The position numbers and the translations under genes are program-made. Below the pieces are notes generated by a model. That model saw nothing but the letters and a program-made list of their open reading frames with translations, made no database searches and had not been told where the DNA came from. Positions 5,793 through 11,630 of a stretch of DNA of 11,630 bases are shown here, in pieces; within the stretch, counting starts at the first letter, position 1; the number at the start of each line of letters is the position of its first letter. The DNA is from Sphingobium sp. Lineage in GTDB: Bacteria; Pseudomonadota; Alphaproteobacteria; Sphingomonadales; Sphingomonadaceae. Where the stretch lies: NCBI GenBank assembly GCA_030148625.1, contig JASBTC010000081.1, positions 1-11,630 of the forward strand, read 5' to 3'.

Positions 5793-6557
5793 ATGCGCAC
5801 GTCCATCACCGGCCTTACGGCCCTGGCTATCGCCATGCTCGCCACGCCCGCCTTTGCGCAGGATGCGCCCGAGGAAGAAAGCAGCATAACGCTTTCGGGC
5901 AACGCGACCCTGGTCTCGGATTATCGCTTCCGCGGTATCTCGCAGACCGACAAGGAATTCGCGGTCCAGGGCGGCTTCACCGTCTCACATGATTCGGGCT
6001 TCTACGCCACGGTCTGGGGTTCCTCGATCGACGACTATGTCGCGGCCGGCGGCGACCAGGAGATCGATTTCATCGTCGGCTGGAAGAAGACCTTCGAGGG
6101 CGGCACGACGCTCGATATGGGTGTCCTCTATTATTATTATCCCGGCGCCGAGGATATCGTGCCCGGCTATGACAGCGACTTTTTCGAGCCCTATATCTCG
6201 GTCTCGCATACGTTGGGCCCGGTCACCGGCAAGCTGACCGCCAACTATGCGCCCAAGTCCAACGCGCTGTCGATTGGCGGCGGCAAGGAGGACAATCTCT
6301 ATCTCGCCGCCGATCTGTCGACGGGCATTCCGAACACGCCGGTGTCGCTGTCGGCGCATTTCGGTCACAGCTTCGGTCCGAGCTTCCTGACCATCGGCAA
6401 GGAATATAGCGACTGGAGCGTGGGCGCGACCTACGCCTGGAAGAATCTGTCGTTCGGCCTGTCCTATGTCGACACCGACGGCACGTCGTTCAATGCGATC
6501 AGCGGCAAGAACATCGCCAAGGCCGGCATCGTCGCCTCGGTCGGCGTTTCGTTCTGA
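5793..6557 (+). CDS. TorF-family putative outer-membrane porin
   Basis: The protein has 254 residues with a signal peptide at 1-22 (cleavage AFA before Q23). The start has AGGA 7-10 nt upstream. The mature N terminus, ITLSGNATLVSDYRFRGISQTDKEFAVQGGF (several short strands), is the hallmark of the TIGR02001 / Gcw_chp family, named TorF-family putative porins. Alternating amphipathic strands, aromatic girdle residues (LYYYYPG, FEPYISVSH) and a C-terminal phenylalanine (VASVGVSF, a BAM recognition signal) indicate a beta barrel in the outer membrane. In many proteobacteria such genes sit next to PII and ammonium-transporter genes (glnK-amtB); none follows here. The substrate is unknown. Confidence 0.88.
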   Translation: MRTSITGLTALAIAMLATPAFAQDAPEEESSITLSGNATLVSDYRFRGISQTDKEFAVQGGFTVSHDSGFYATVWGSSIDDYVAAGGDQEIDFIVGWKKTFEGGTTLDMGVLYYYYPGAEDIVPGYDSDFFEPYISVSHTLGPVTGKLTANYAPKSNALSIGGGKEDNLYLAADLSTGIPNTPVSLSAHFGHSFGPSFLTIGKEYSDWSVGATYAWKNLSFGLSYVDTDGTSFNAISGKNIAKAGIVASVGVSF

Positions 6558-6829
6558 TGCCGCTGGAGCGCCGTGCGAACGGATGGAAATCCGTCGATCG
6601 CAGACGGTGCGCGATGACAGGCAATTGTGAGCATGTCGTGATCCCATCCGGGCACGGCATGCTCCATGGCCAAGGTTTGGGGAGGGCCTGATAGCTGCTC
6701 GCGCGGAGGCGATGTCGCAATCCGCAGCGGGCGCGCAGGCTCAATGGGGGAAGGGGCCGGGCACCGGGGGGTGCGCGGTCCCTTTTCCGTTCAGATGGAT
6801 AGAGGCCCGCCGGATATCCGACGCATGCC
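6558..6829. other. Gene-free region between convergent torF-type and bamF-like genes
   Basis: These 272 bases hold no convincing ORF; a 64-residue frame at 6666-6860 has no family resemblance or good ribosome binding site. A perfect hairpin ACGGAT-GGAA-ATCCGT (6579-6594) lies 22 nt after the porin stop and lacks a T tract. A larger hairpin lies at 6751-6784 (listed separately). No tRNA-like sequence is seen. Confidence 0.5.
6751..6786 (+). terminator. Terminator-like hairpin with short T run
   Basis: AAGGGGCC (6751-6758) pairs with GGTCCCTT (6777-6784) with one G-T. Inside it, GCACC (6761-6765) pairs with GGTGC (6770-6774) around a GGGG loop. The plus strand continues to TTTT (6783-6786), then CC. 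It could end porin transcription, though it is about 190 nt from that stop. On the minus strand no T run follows. Confidence 0.4.
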
Positions 6830-7246
6830 TTATTTCGGCGTGGTCGCGCGTGCGTCCTGACCGTCGCCCTCGGGCGCGGCGATGATGTCGCGGGTCACGG
6901 CGCCCTTGTCGACGACGTCGGTCTTGGGATCGCCCACGTCCGAACGGATGCCCGGCGACGAGCGAGTGCCGCCCGCCTGGCTGACGACGCCGCTTTCTGC
7001 TGCGCTGCGAGCCGACGGGCCGCCGAACATCGCCTGAAGCGCCTGGGTGCTCGAATCCGCCTCCGATGCGCGCGGGGCGCCGGGGGCGGGGGGCAGCAGC
7101 GCGAAATCGGGTGGAATCACCAAAGGCGCGTTGCGCGTGACGGCGAACTCGTCCGGACGTTCACGGTCCAGATAGCCGCTCGATCCGCATGCGGACAGGC
7201 CGGCCACAGCCATCCCCAAAATTGCGATCAATGCCGGCTTACGCAT
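6830..7246 (-). CDS. bamF: DUF3035 lipoprotein, BamF-like
   Basis: The protein has 138 residues from the chosen start. A lipoprotein signal sequence is clear: MRK, hydrophobic 5-17, and lipobox LSAC with Cys20 as the lipidated residue. It is followed by GSSGYLDRERPDEFAV and then APLVIPPDFALLPP (40-53), the segment that identifies DUF3035 proteins, described in alphaproteobacteria as the BamF subunit of the outer-membrane barrel assembly machinery. The remainder is Ala/Gly/Ser-rich and probably disordered. It should be an outer-membrane lipoprotein facing the periplasm. The frame extends to an ATG at 7273, but ATG 7246 has GGAG 7 nt upstream and gives a normal signal peptide. It overlaps the lspA stop by 8 nt, so the two are cotranscribed. 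The symbol rests on family resemblance only. Confidence 0.82.
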   Translation of the reverse strand: MRKPALIAILGMAVAGLSACGSSGYLDRERPDEFAVTRNAPLVIPPDFALLPPAPGAPRASEADSSTQALQAMFGGPSARSAAESGVVSQAGGTRSSPGIRSDVGDPKTDVVDKGAVTRDIIAAPEGDGQDARATTPK

Positions 7247-7769
7247 CCACAGTCTCCGTACCATTCGCCACATCCCCGGTCTTGTCGCGTATCAACAGCG
7301 CGCGAACCAGCAGGATGAGCACACCGATGGTAATAGCAGCATCGGCGACGTTGAAAATCAAAAAGGGACGGATCTCGCCGAAATGGAGATCCGCGAAATC
7401 GACGACATGGCCAAAGCGCACGCGATCGACGATATTGCCGAGCGCGCCGCCCAGAACCAGCCCCAGGCCGAGGATATCGGCGCGGCGCTTCTCCTTCCAC
7501 ATCCAGATCGTCACGCCCACGCTGATGCCGATGGTCAGCGCGACCAGCCCCCAGCGCATCGCCTCGCTGTCGGCGCGCAGAAAGCCCATCGAGACGCCGT
7601 AATTCTCGACATAGGTCAGGTTGAAGAAGGGCAGGATCTCGAGCGACTTGCCATAGCCGTCGATTCCCAGCGGACCGGTGACGACATATTTGACGATCTG
7701 GTCGGCGATGAAGATCGCAAGCGCCAGGAACAGGCCGAGACGGCGATGGGATCGGATGGCTTCGGTCAT
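7239..7769 (-). CDS. lspA: Lipoprotein signal peptidase (signal peptidase II)
   Basis: The protein has 176 residues, normal for the family. It is an inner-membrane aspartyl protease that cleaves prolipoprotein signal peptides before the lipidated Cys (EC 3.4.23.36). Four hydrophobic segments lie at about 10-30, 68-90, 98-115 and 138-158. The catalytic pair is visible as Asp115 in GNIVDR and Asp143 in FNVADAAI; VENYGVSMGFL (54-64) corresponds to the NxGxxF-type motif, with Met-Gly-Phe instead of the commoner Phe. The start is ATG 7769 (a GTG at 7772 is an alternative) with AAGG upstream. The frame extends to 7940, but that would overlap ileS by 85 nt. It sits between ileS and the lipoprotein gene, 86 nt after ileS. 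Confidence 0.94.
   Translation of the reverse strand: MTEAIRSHRRLGLFLALAIFIADQIVKYVVTGPLGIDGYGKSLEILPFFNLTYVENYGVSMGFLRADSEAMRWGLVALTIGISVGVTIWMWKEKRRADILGLGLVLGGALGNIVDRVRFGHVVDFADLHFGEIRPFLIFNVADAAITIGVLILLVRALLIRDKTGDVANGTETVDA
7254..7257 (-). promoter_or_regulatory. Ribosome binding site inside lspA setting the bamF start
   Basis: GGAG on the minus strand lies 7 nt before ATG 7246, within the final codons of lspA. It favours the 138-residue product over the longer frame beginning at 7273. Confidence 0.55.
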
Positions 7770-7787
7770 CACGTGCCTTTTACTGCC

Positions 7788-7807
7788 ATTCCCGCGAAAG
7801 CGGAAAT
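7788..7807. repeat. REP-like hairpin between ileS and lspA
   Basis: ATTCCCGC and GCGGAAAT form an 8-bp stem with one C-A mismatch and a GAAA (GNRA) loop. The core CCCGCGAAAGCGG resembles short palindromic repeats scattered in intergenic regions of many proteobacterial genomes. Only one copy is visible here, so repeat status is inferred. It could stabilise or attenuate the ileS-lspA transcript. Confidence 0.45.
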
Positions 7808-7855
7808 CGGAGATGTCGGACGGCGCAGCGGATCGGCCGATCCCCACCAAGCGGA

Positions 7856-10675
7856 TCAGCCATTCACCACCGTTTCGCAACGCCCGCACAGATCGCCATC
7901 CTCGACGACCTCGGGCAGATGGCGCCAGCAACGGCCGCATTTCGACTTTTCGGTGCGCTCGACGGCGACGGCATCGCCGGCGACCGCACTCGCCACGATG
8001 CAGATCTCCGCGAAATCATCGGCCGACAGGCCGGCGAGATCGGGAACGACCACTTCGGCCTCCAGACTCGATCGGACGACCTTGTCGCGGCGCAGCGGTT
8101 CGATCGCCTCGGTCACGCTCTCACGCCGCGCGCGCACATTCTGCCATTTGGCGCCCAGTGCCGCGTCCACCCAGCCGGCGTCGACTTCGGGCCAGGCCAG
8201 CATGTGAACCGATGCATCCTCGTCGGGGAAGCGGCTCTGCCAGACTTCCTCCGCTGTGAAGGGAATGATCGGCGTCGCATAGCGGACAAGCGCGTGGAAC
8301 AGCGTGTCGAGCACGGTGCGATAGGCGCGGCGCGTCGGATCCGAAGCCGCGTCGCAATAGAGGCTGTCCTTGCGGATATCGAAGAAGAAGGCCGACAGGT
8401 CCTCATTGGCGAAATCGGTCAGCGCGCGGATATAGCGGTTGAACTCGAAGCCATCGGTCGCGGCGCGAAGATCGGCGTCGAGCGTCGCGAGCAGATGGAG
8501 GGCATAGCGCTCCAGCTCGGGCATCTCCGAAACCGGAACCGCCTCGGCCGCGTCATAGCCGTCGAGCGCGCCGAGCAGGTAGCGGAAGGTGTTGCGAAGC
8601 TTGCGATACGAGTCCGACGTGCCGGCCAGGATCTCCTTGCCGATGCGGACATCCTCGAAATAATCGACCGAGGCGACCCACATGCGCAGGATATCGGCGC
8701 CGCTCTCGCCGATGATCTTGAGCGGATCGACGACATTGCCGAGCGACTTCGACATCTTCTTGCCCTGGCCGTCGAGCGCGAAGCCGTGGGTGAGCACTGC
8801 ATCATAGGGCGCGCGACCGCGCGTGCCGCTCGATTCGAGCAGCGACGACTGGAACCAGCCGCGATGCTGGTCCGATCCCTCGACATAGAGATTGGCGCGA
8901 ACGCCCTCGCCATAACGCTGTTCGATCACGAAGGCGTGGGTCGAGCCGCTGTCGAACCAGACGTCGAGAATGTCGGTGATGACTTCGTAGTCGGCAAGAT
9001 CGTAATCGGGGCCGAGCAGCGCCTGGTGATCGGCCTGATACCAGGCATCGGCGCCGCCGGCCTCGAACGCGGCGACGATACGGGCGTTGATCCCCGCGTC
9101 GATCAGATATTCGCCGCTCTGGCGATGGACATAGAGCGCGATTGGCACGCCCCAGGCGCGCTGGCGGCTGATCACCCAGTCGGGGCGTCCCTCGACCATC
9201 GCATTGATGCGGTTGCGCGATTTCTCGGGCACCCAGCGCGTATGCGTGATCGCATCGAGCGCGATCTGACGCAGCGTCGCGCCATTGCCCTGAGCATGGC
9301 CGCGAACCTCCTGTTCGTCGTCGAGCGCCCCGACGGGCGCAGGCGCAGTGCCGGTCTGTGGCTGGTCCATCGGGATGAACCATTGCGGCGTGCAGCGGAA
9401 GATGATCTTGGCCTTGGACCGCCAGCTGTGCGGATAGCTGTGCGAGAAATCGTCGGACGCGGCGAGCAGGGCACCTGCGTCGCGCAGATCGTTGCAGATC
9501 GGTCCGTCGCTGGCGACGAACTTCTTGTTGATCACGCTGCCCTGGCCGCCCAGCCACAGCCAGTCGTCGCGGTACATGCCCGCACCGTCGACCGCGAAGA
9601 CCGGATCGATGCCGTTCGCCTTGCACAGCAGGAAATCGTCCTCGCCATGGTCGGGCGACATGTGGACCAGGCCGGTACCCGCATCGGTGGTGACGAAGTC
9701 GCCCGCCAGGAAGGGGCGGGGCTTGGCGAAGAAACCGCCGAGATGATGCATCGGATGGCGTGCGATCGTGCCCGCGAGATCCGAACCCTTGACCGGCATC
9801 GTGCCGACAAGCGTCCGGCCCGTACGCTTCTGGAAGGTCTCGGCCAGTTCCTCGGCGATCAGGAGTCGGGTCGAGGAATCCGGCGATTGATACAGATCAT
9901 ACTGGATGTCCGGCCCATAGGCCAAAGCCTGGTTGACCGGGATCGTCCAGGGCGTGGTGGTCCACACGACCGCATGCGCGCCGACCAGTTCGGGAATCGC
10001 GCTTTCGACGATCTCGAATGCGACGTCGATCTGGGTCGAGATCACATCCTCATATTCGATTTCGGCTTCGGCGAGCGCGGTCTTCTCGACCGGGCTCCAC
10101 ATCACCGGCTTGGCGCCGCGATAGAGCTGGCCGGTCTCGGCGAATTTGAGAAGTTCGCCGACGATCGCGGCCTCGGCCTCGAACTTCATGGTGAGATAGG
10201 GATCGTCCCAATCGCCCATCACGCCCAGCCGCTCGAACTGCTTGCGCTGCACAGCGACCCATTTTTCGGCATAGGCGCGGCATTCGGCGCGGAACTCGGC
10301 CGGCGGAACCTCGTCCTTGTTCAGCTTCTTCTTGCGATATTCCTCTTCGATCTTCCATTCGATCGGCAGGCCGTGGCAATCCCAGCCGGGGACATAGGGC
10401 GCATCCTTGCCGAGCAGCGACTGGCTGCGGACGACGATGTCCTTCAGCACCTTGTTCATCGCATGGCCCATATGGATATCGCCATTGGCATAGGGCGGGC
10501 CGTCATGAAGCAGGAAGCGTTCGCGTCCGGCGCGCTGCGCGCGCAGCTTGCCGTACAGGTCCATCTTCTCCCAGCGCTCCAGAATCGCCGGTTCCTTCTG
10601 GGCCAGTCCGGCCTTCATGGGGAAGTCGGTCTTCGGCAGGAAGACGGTGTCGCGATAGTCGGGTTTTTCAGTCAT
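7856..10675 (-). CDS. ileS: Isoleucyl-tRNA synthetase
   Basis: The protein has 939 residues, full length for the bacterial zinc-containing type (EC 6.1.1.5, cytoplasm). In order: an N-terminal extension DYRDTVFLPKTDFPM; the class I signature PYANGDIHMGH, with HIGH-type HMGH at 68-71; GWDCHGLPIE; the CP1 editing domain with the T-rich TTTPWTIP; DVWFDSGSTHAFV; KMSKS at 640-644 (in KKMSKSLGNVVDP); an anticodon-binding helical domain; and a C-terminal zinc knuckle CGRC...CGRC with Cys913, 916, 930 and 933. The KMSKS loop and zinc site fit the IleS1 type, which is typically mupirocin-sensitive (family knowledge, not tested). There is no strong Shine-Dalgarno. It lies downstream of ribF and a terminator, and upstream of lspA. 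Confidence 0.98.
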   Translation of the reverse strand: MTEKPDYRDTVFLPKTDFPMKAGLAQKEPAILERWEKMDLYGKLRAQRAGRERFLLHDGPPYANGDIHMGHAMNKVLKDIVVRSQSLLGKDAPYVPGWDCHGLPIEWKIEEEYRKKKLNKDEVPPAEFRAECRAYAEKWVAVQRKQFERLGVMGDWDDPYLTMKFEAEAAIVGELLKFAETGQLYRGAKPVMWSPVEKTALAEAEIEYEDVISTQIDVAFEIVESAIPELVGAHAVVWTTTPWTIPVNQALAYGPDIQYDLYQSPDSSTRLLIAEELAETFQKRTGRTLVGTMPVKGSDLAGTIARHPMHHLGGFFAKPRPFLAGDFVTTDAGTGLVHMSPDHGEDDFLLCKANGIDPVFAVDGAGMYRDDWLWLGGQGSVINKKFVASDGPICNDLRDAGALLAASDDFSHSYPHSWRSKAKIIFRCTPQWFIPMDQPQTGTAPAPVGALDDEQEVRGHAQGNGATLRQIALDAITHTRWVPEKSRNRINAMVEGRPDWVISRQRAWGVPIALYVHRQSGEYLIDAGINARIVAAFEAGGADAWYQADHQALLGPDYDLADYEVITDILDVWFDSGSTHAFVIEQRYGEGVRANLYVEGSDQHRGWFQSSLLESSGTRGRAPYDAVLTHGFALDGQGKKMSKSLGNVVDPLKIIGESGADILRMWVASVDYFEDVRIGKEILAGTSDSYRKLRNTFRYLLGALDGYDAAEAVPVSEMPELERYALHLLATLDADLRAATDGFEFNRYIRALTDFANEDLSAFFFDIRKDSLYCDAASDPTRRAYRTVLDTLFHALVRYATPIIPFTAEEVWQSRFPDEDASVHMLAWPEVDAGWVDAALGAKWQNVRARRESVTEAIEPLRRDKVVRSSLEAEVVVPDLAGLSADDFAEICIVASAVAGDAVAVERTEKSKCGRCWRHLPEVVEDGDLCGRCETVVNG

Positions 10676-10706
10676 ACGGCGCGGTGCCTAGCCCAAGCGC
10701 GGGACA

Positions 10707-10733
10707 AAGAAAATCCTCTCGCAGAGAGGATTT
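10707..10733 (-). terminator. Intrinsic terminator of ribF, includes the stop codon
   Basis: Perfect 10-bp arms AAATCCTCTC (10711-10720) and GAGAGGATTT (10724-10733) enclose a 3-nt loop. On the minus strand the hairpin is followed by a T-rich stretch (TTTTCTTTG). Two bases of the ribF TAA stop (10732-10734) belong to the outer stem. Only 35 nt remain between the end of the stem and the ileS ATG. Confidence 0.75.
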
Positions 10734-11630
10734 ATCGTGTCAGGATTTCTCGGGCGGTTTCGCAGTCGCGTTCGATCTGCGCGACAAGCGGCTCAAGGCC
10801 ATCGAACTTCATCTCGTCGCGGATGAAATGGATCAGTTCGACCTCGACCATCTGGCCGTAAAGGCTCTCGTTGAAATCGAAGAAATAGGGCTCGAGCAGT
10901 TCCTTGGGCGGATCGAATGTTGGCCGGATGCCGAGATTGGCGACGCCGTCGAGCAGCCGGCCGTCGGGCAGGCGACCGCGGACCGCGTAGATGCCGTAGC
11001 GCGGACGCAGATAAGGGCCGAGCGCGATATTGGCAGTGGGGTAGCCGATGGTGCGGCCGAGCTTGTCGCCGTCGATCACCACGCCCTGGATGGCGAAGGG
11101 ACGAGTGAGCAGCCGGGCGGCAGTGTCGCAGTCGCCCGCCTGAAGCGCTTCACGGATGCGGCTGGACGATACCGGCGCGTCGTCAAGGCTCACCGGGCCC
11201 ACCGTCTCTGCGATCATGCCGAGCGCGGCGCCCAGTTGGGCCAGCGTGGCGACATTGCCGCTGCGGCCCTTGCCAAAAGTGAAATCCTGGCCCGTCACCA
11301 CCGCCGCCGCGCCGGCATCCTCGACGAGGATCGCGGCGAAATCCTCGGCGCTCTTTGCGGCGAGCATCGCGTCGAAGGTGAAGACCAGCATCGCATCCGC
11401 GCCCGCCTCGGCGAACAGCCGCTCGCGCTGGTCGAGCGTGGTCAGGCGAAAGGGCTGGGCATCGGGCCGGAAGAAGCGGACGGGATGCGGATCGAAAGTG
11501 GCGACGAGCACCGGGCGCCCCTTGGCGCGCGCGCGCGCGACAGCGCGGCCAACCACGGCCTGATGGCCGAGGTGGAATCCGTCGAAATTGCCCAGCGCGA
11601 TCTCGCCCCCGCGATACTGCTCGGGAACGG
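10732..11630 (-). CDS. ribF: Riboflavin kinase / FAD synthetase, 5' end beyond the window
   Basis: 298 codons are visible; about 10-15 N-terminal residues lie off the right edge, so the gene is partial. The bifunctional enzyme makes FMN and then FAD from riboflavin and ATP (EC 2.7.1.26 / 2.7.7.2). N-terminal adenylyltransferase motifs are ALGNFDGFHLGHQ (HxGH near 11572-11563), TFDPHPVRFF, GQDFTFGKGRSGN and SSSRIREAL. The C-terminal flavokinase shows GDKLGRTIGYPTANI, GVANLGIRPTF, and the closing helix RDEMKFDGLEPLVAQIERD. A GTG at 11556 is not the start, because the nucleotidyltransferase motif lies upstream of it in the same frame. The order ribF-ileS-lspA is widely conserved in proteobacteria. 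Confidence 0.96.
   Translation of the reverse strand, partial: VPEQYRGGEIALGNFDGFHLGHQAVVGRAVARARAKGRPVLVATFDPHPVRFFRPDAQPFRLTTLDQRERLFAEAGADAMLVFTFDAMLAAKSAEDFAAILVEDAGAAAVVTGQDFTFGKGRSGNVATLAQLGAALGMIAETVGPVSLDDAPVSSSRIREALQAGDCDTAARLLTRPFAIQGVVIDGDKLGRTIGYPTANIALGPYLRPRYGIYAVRGRLPDGRLLDGVANLGIRPTFDPPKELLEPYFFDFNESLYGQMVEVELIHFIRDEMKFDGLEPLVAQIERDCETAREILTR

Noticed and set aside
6666..6860. A 64-codon frame in the gap after the porin
   Set aside because: Gly/Arg-rich, runs into the end of the convergent lipoprotein gene, and has no ribosome binding site or homology I recognise.
7770..7940. N-terminal extension of lspA to 7940
   Set aside because: It would overlap ileS by 85 nt and add 57 Arg/Gly-rich residues before the first transmembrane helix; the family begins near ATG 7769.
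7919..10861. A 980-codon open frame on the plus strand, antisense to ileS
   Set aside because: The minus strand encodes a full-length ileS with all signature motifs. Long stop-free antisense frames are expected in GC-rich codon usage, and the translated product is rich in Arg, Asp, Gly and Ile without any family resemblance.
10732..11556. ribF beginning at GTG 11556
   Set aside because: The frame continues upstream with ALGNFDGFHLGHQ, an essential nucleotide-binding motif, so the gene begins beyond the window edge.

Overview
The window reads as chromosome from a GC-rich alphaproteobacterium, most likely of the order Sphingomonadales. I infer this from gene families and synteny, not from a marker gene: a TorF-type porin, a DUF3035/BamF-type lipoprotein, a stand-alone PilZ protein, a glycine-zipper envelope protein, and the block ribF-ileS-lspA. 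There is no tRNA or rRNA gene, CRISPR array, transposase or phage gene.

Left part (1-2207): a secreted Arg/Tyr-rich glycine-zipper protein (minus strand) is divergent from a DUF1801/OmdA-type protein (plus strand). The latter ends at a striking 138-bp imperfect palindrome (1244-1381) that looks like a mobile or repeated intergenic element. Beyond it, on the minus strand, lie a doubtful 74-residue membrane/exported ORF and a single-domain PilZ protein, a likely c-di-GMP receptor.

Middle (2208-5190, plus strand): a tight three-gene operon in which consecutive genes overlap by 4 nt. It encodes 3-mercaptopyruvate sulfurtransferase (sseA), a cystathionine beta-lyase (metC-type) and an MscS-family mechanosensitive channel. 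The first two both handle sulfur amino acids; why the channel is coupled to them is unclear. A conserved-looking protein of unknown function (5212-5556, minus) converges on this operon.

5557-6829: a 236-bp region with two dyad motifs precedes a TorF-family outer-membrane porin. It is followed by a 272-bp gene-free gap with two hairpins, one of them terminator-like.

Right part (6830-11630, minus strand, read right to left): ribF (5' end cut by the window edge), a clear intrinsic terminator that includes the ribF stop codon, ileS, a short REP-like hairpin, lspA, and a BamF-like lipoprotein gene overlapping lspA by 8 nt. This joins FAD synthesis, isoleucyl-tRNA charging, lipoprotein maturation and a lipoprotein that itself needs LspA for maturation.

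Most of the window is housekeeping sequence. The parts most worth a second look are the long palindrome, the gene-free leaders with hairpins, and the unexplained small proteins. I found no convincing new multi-gene system.
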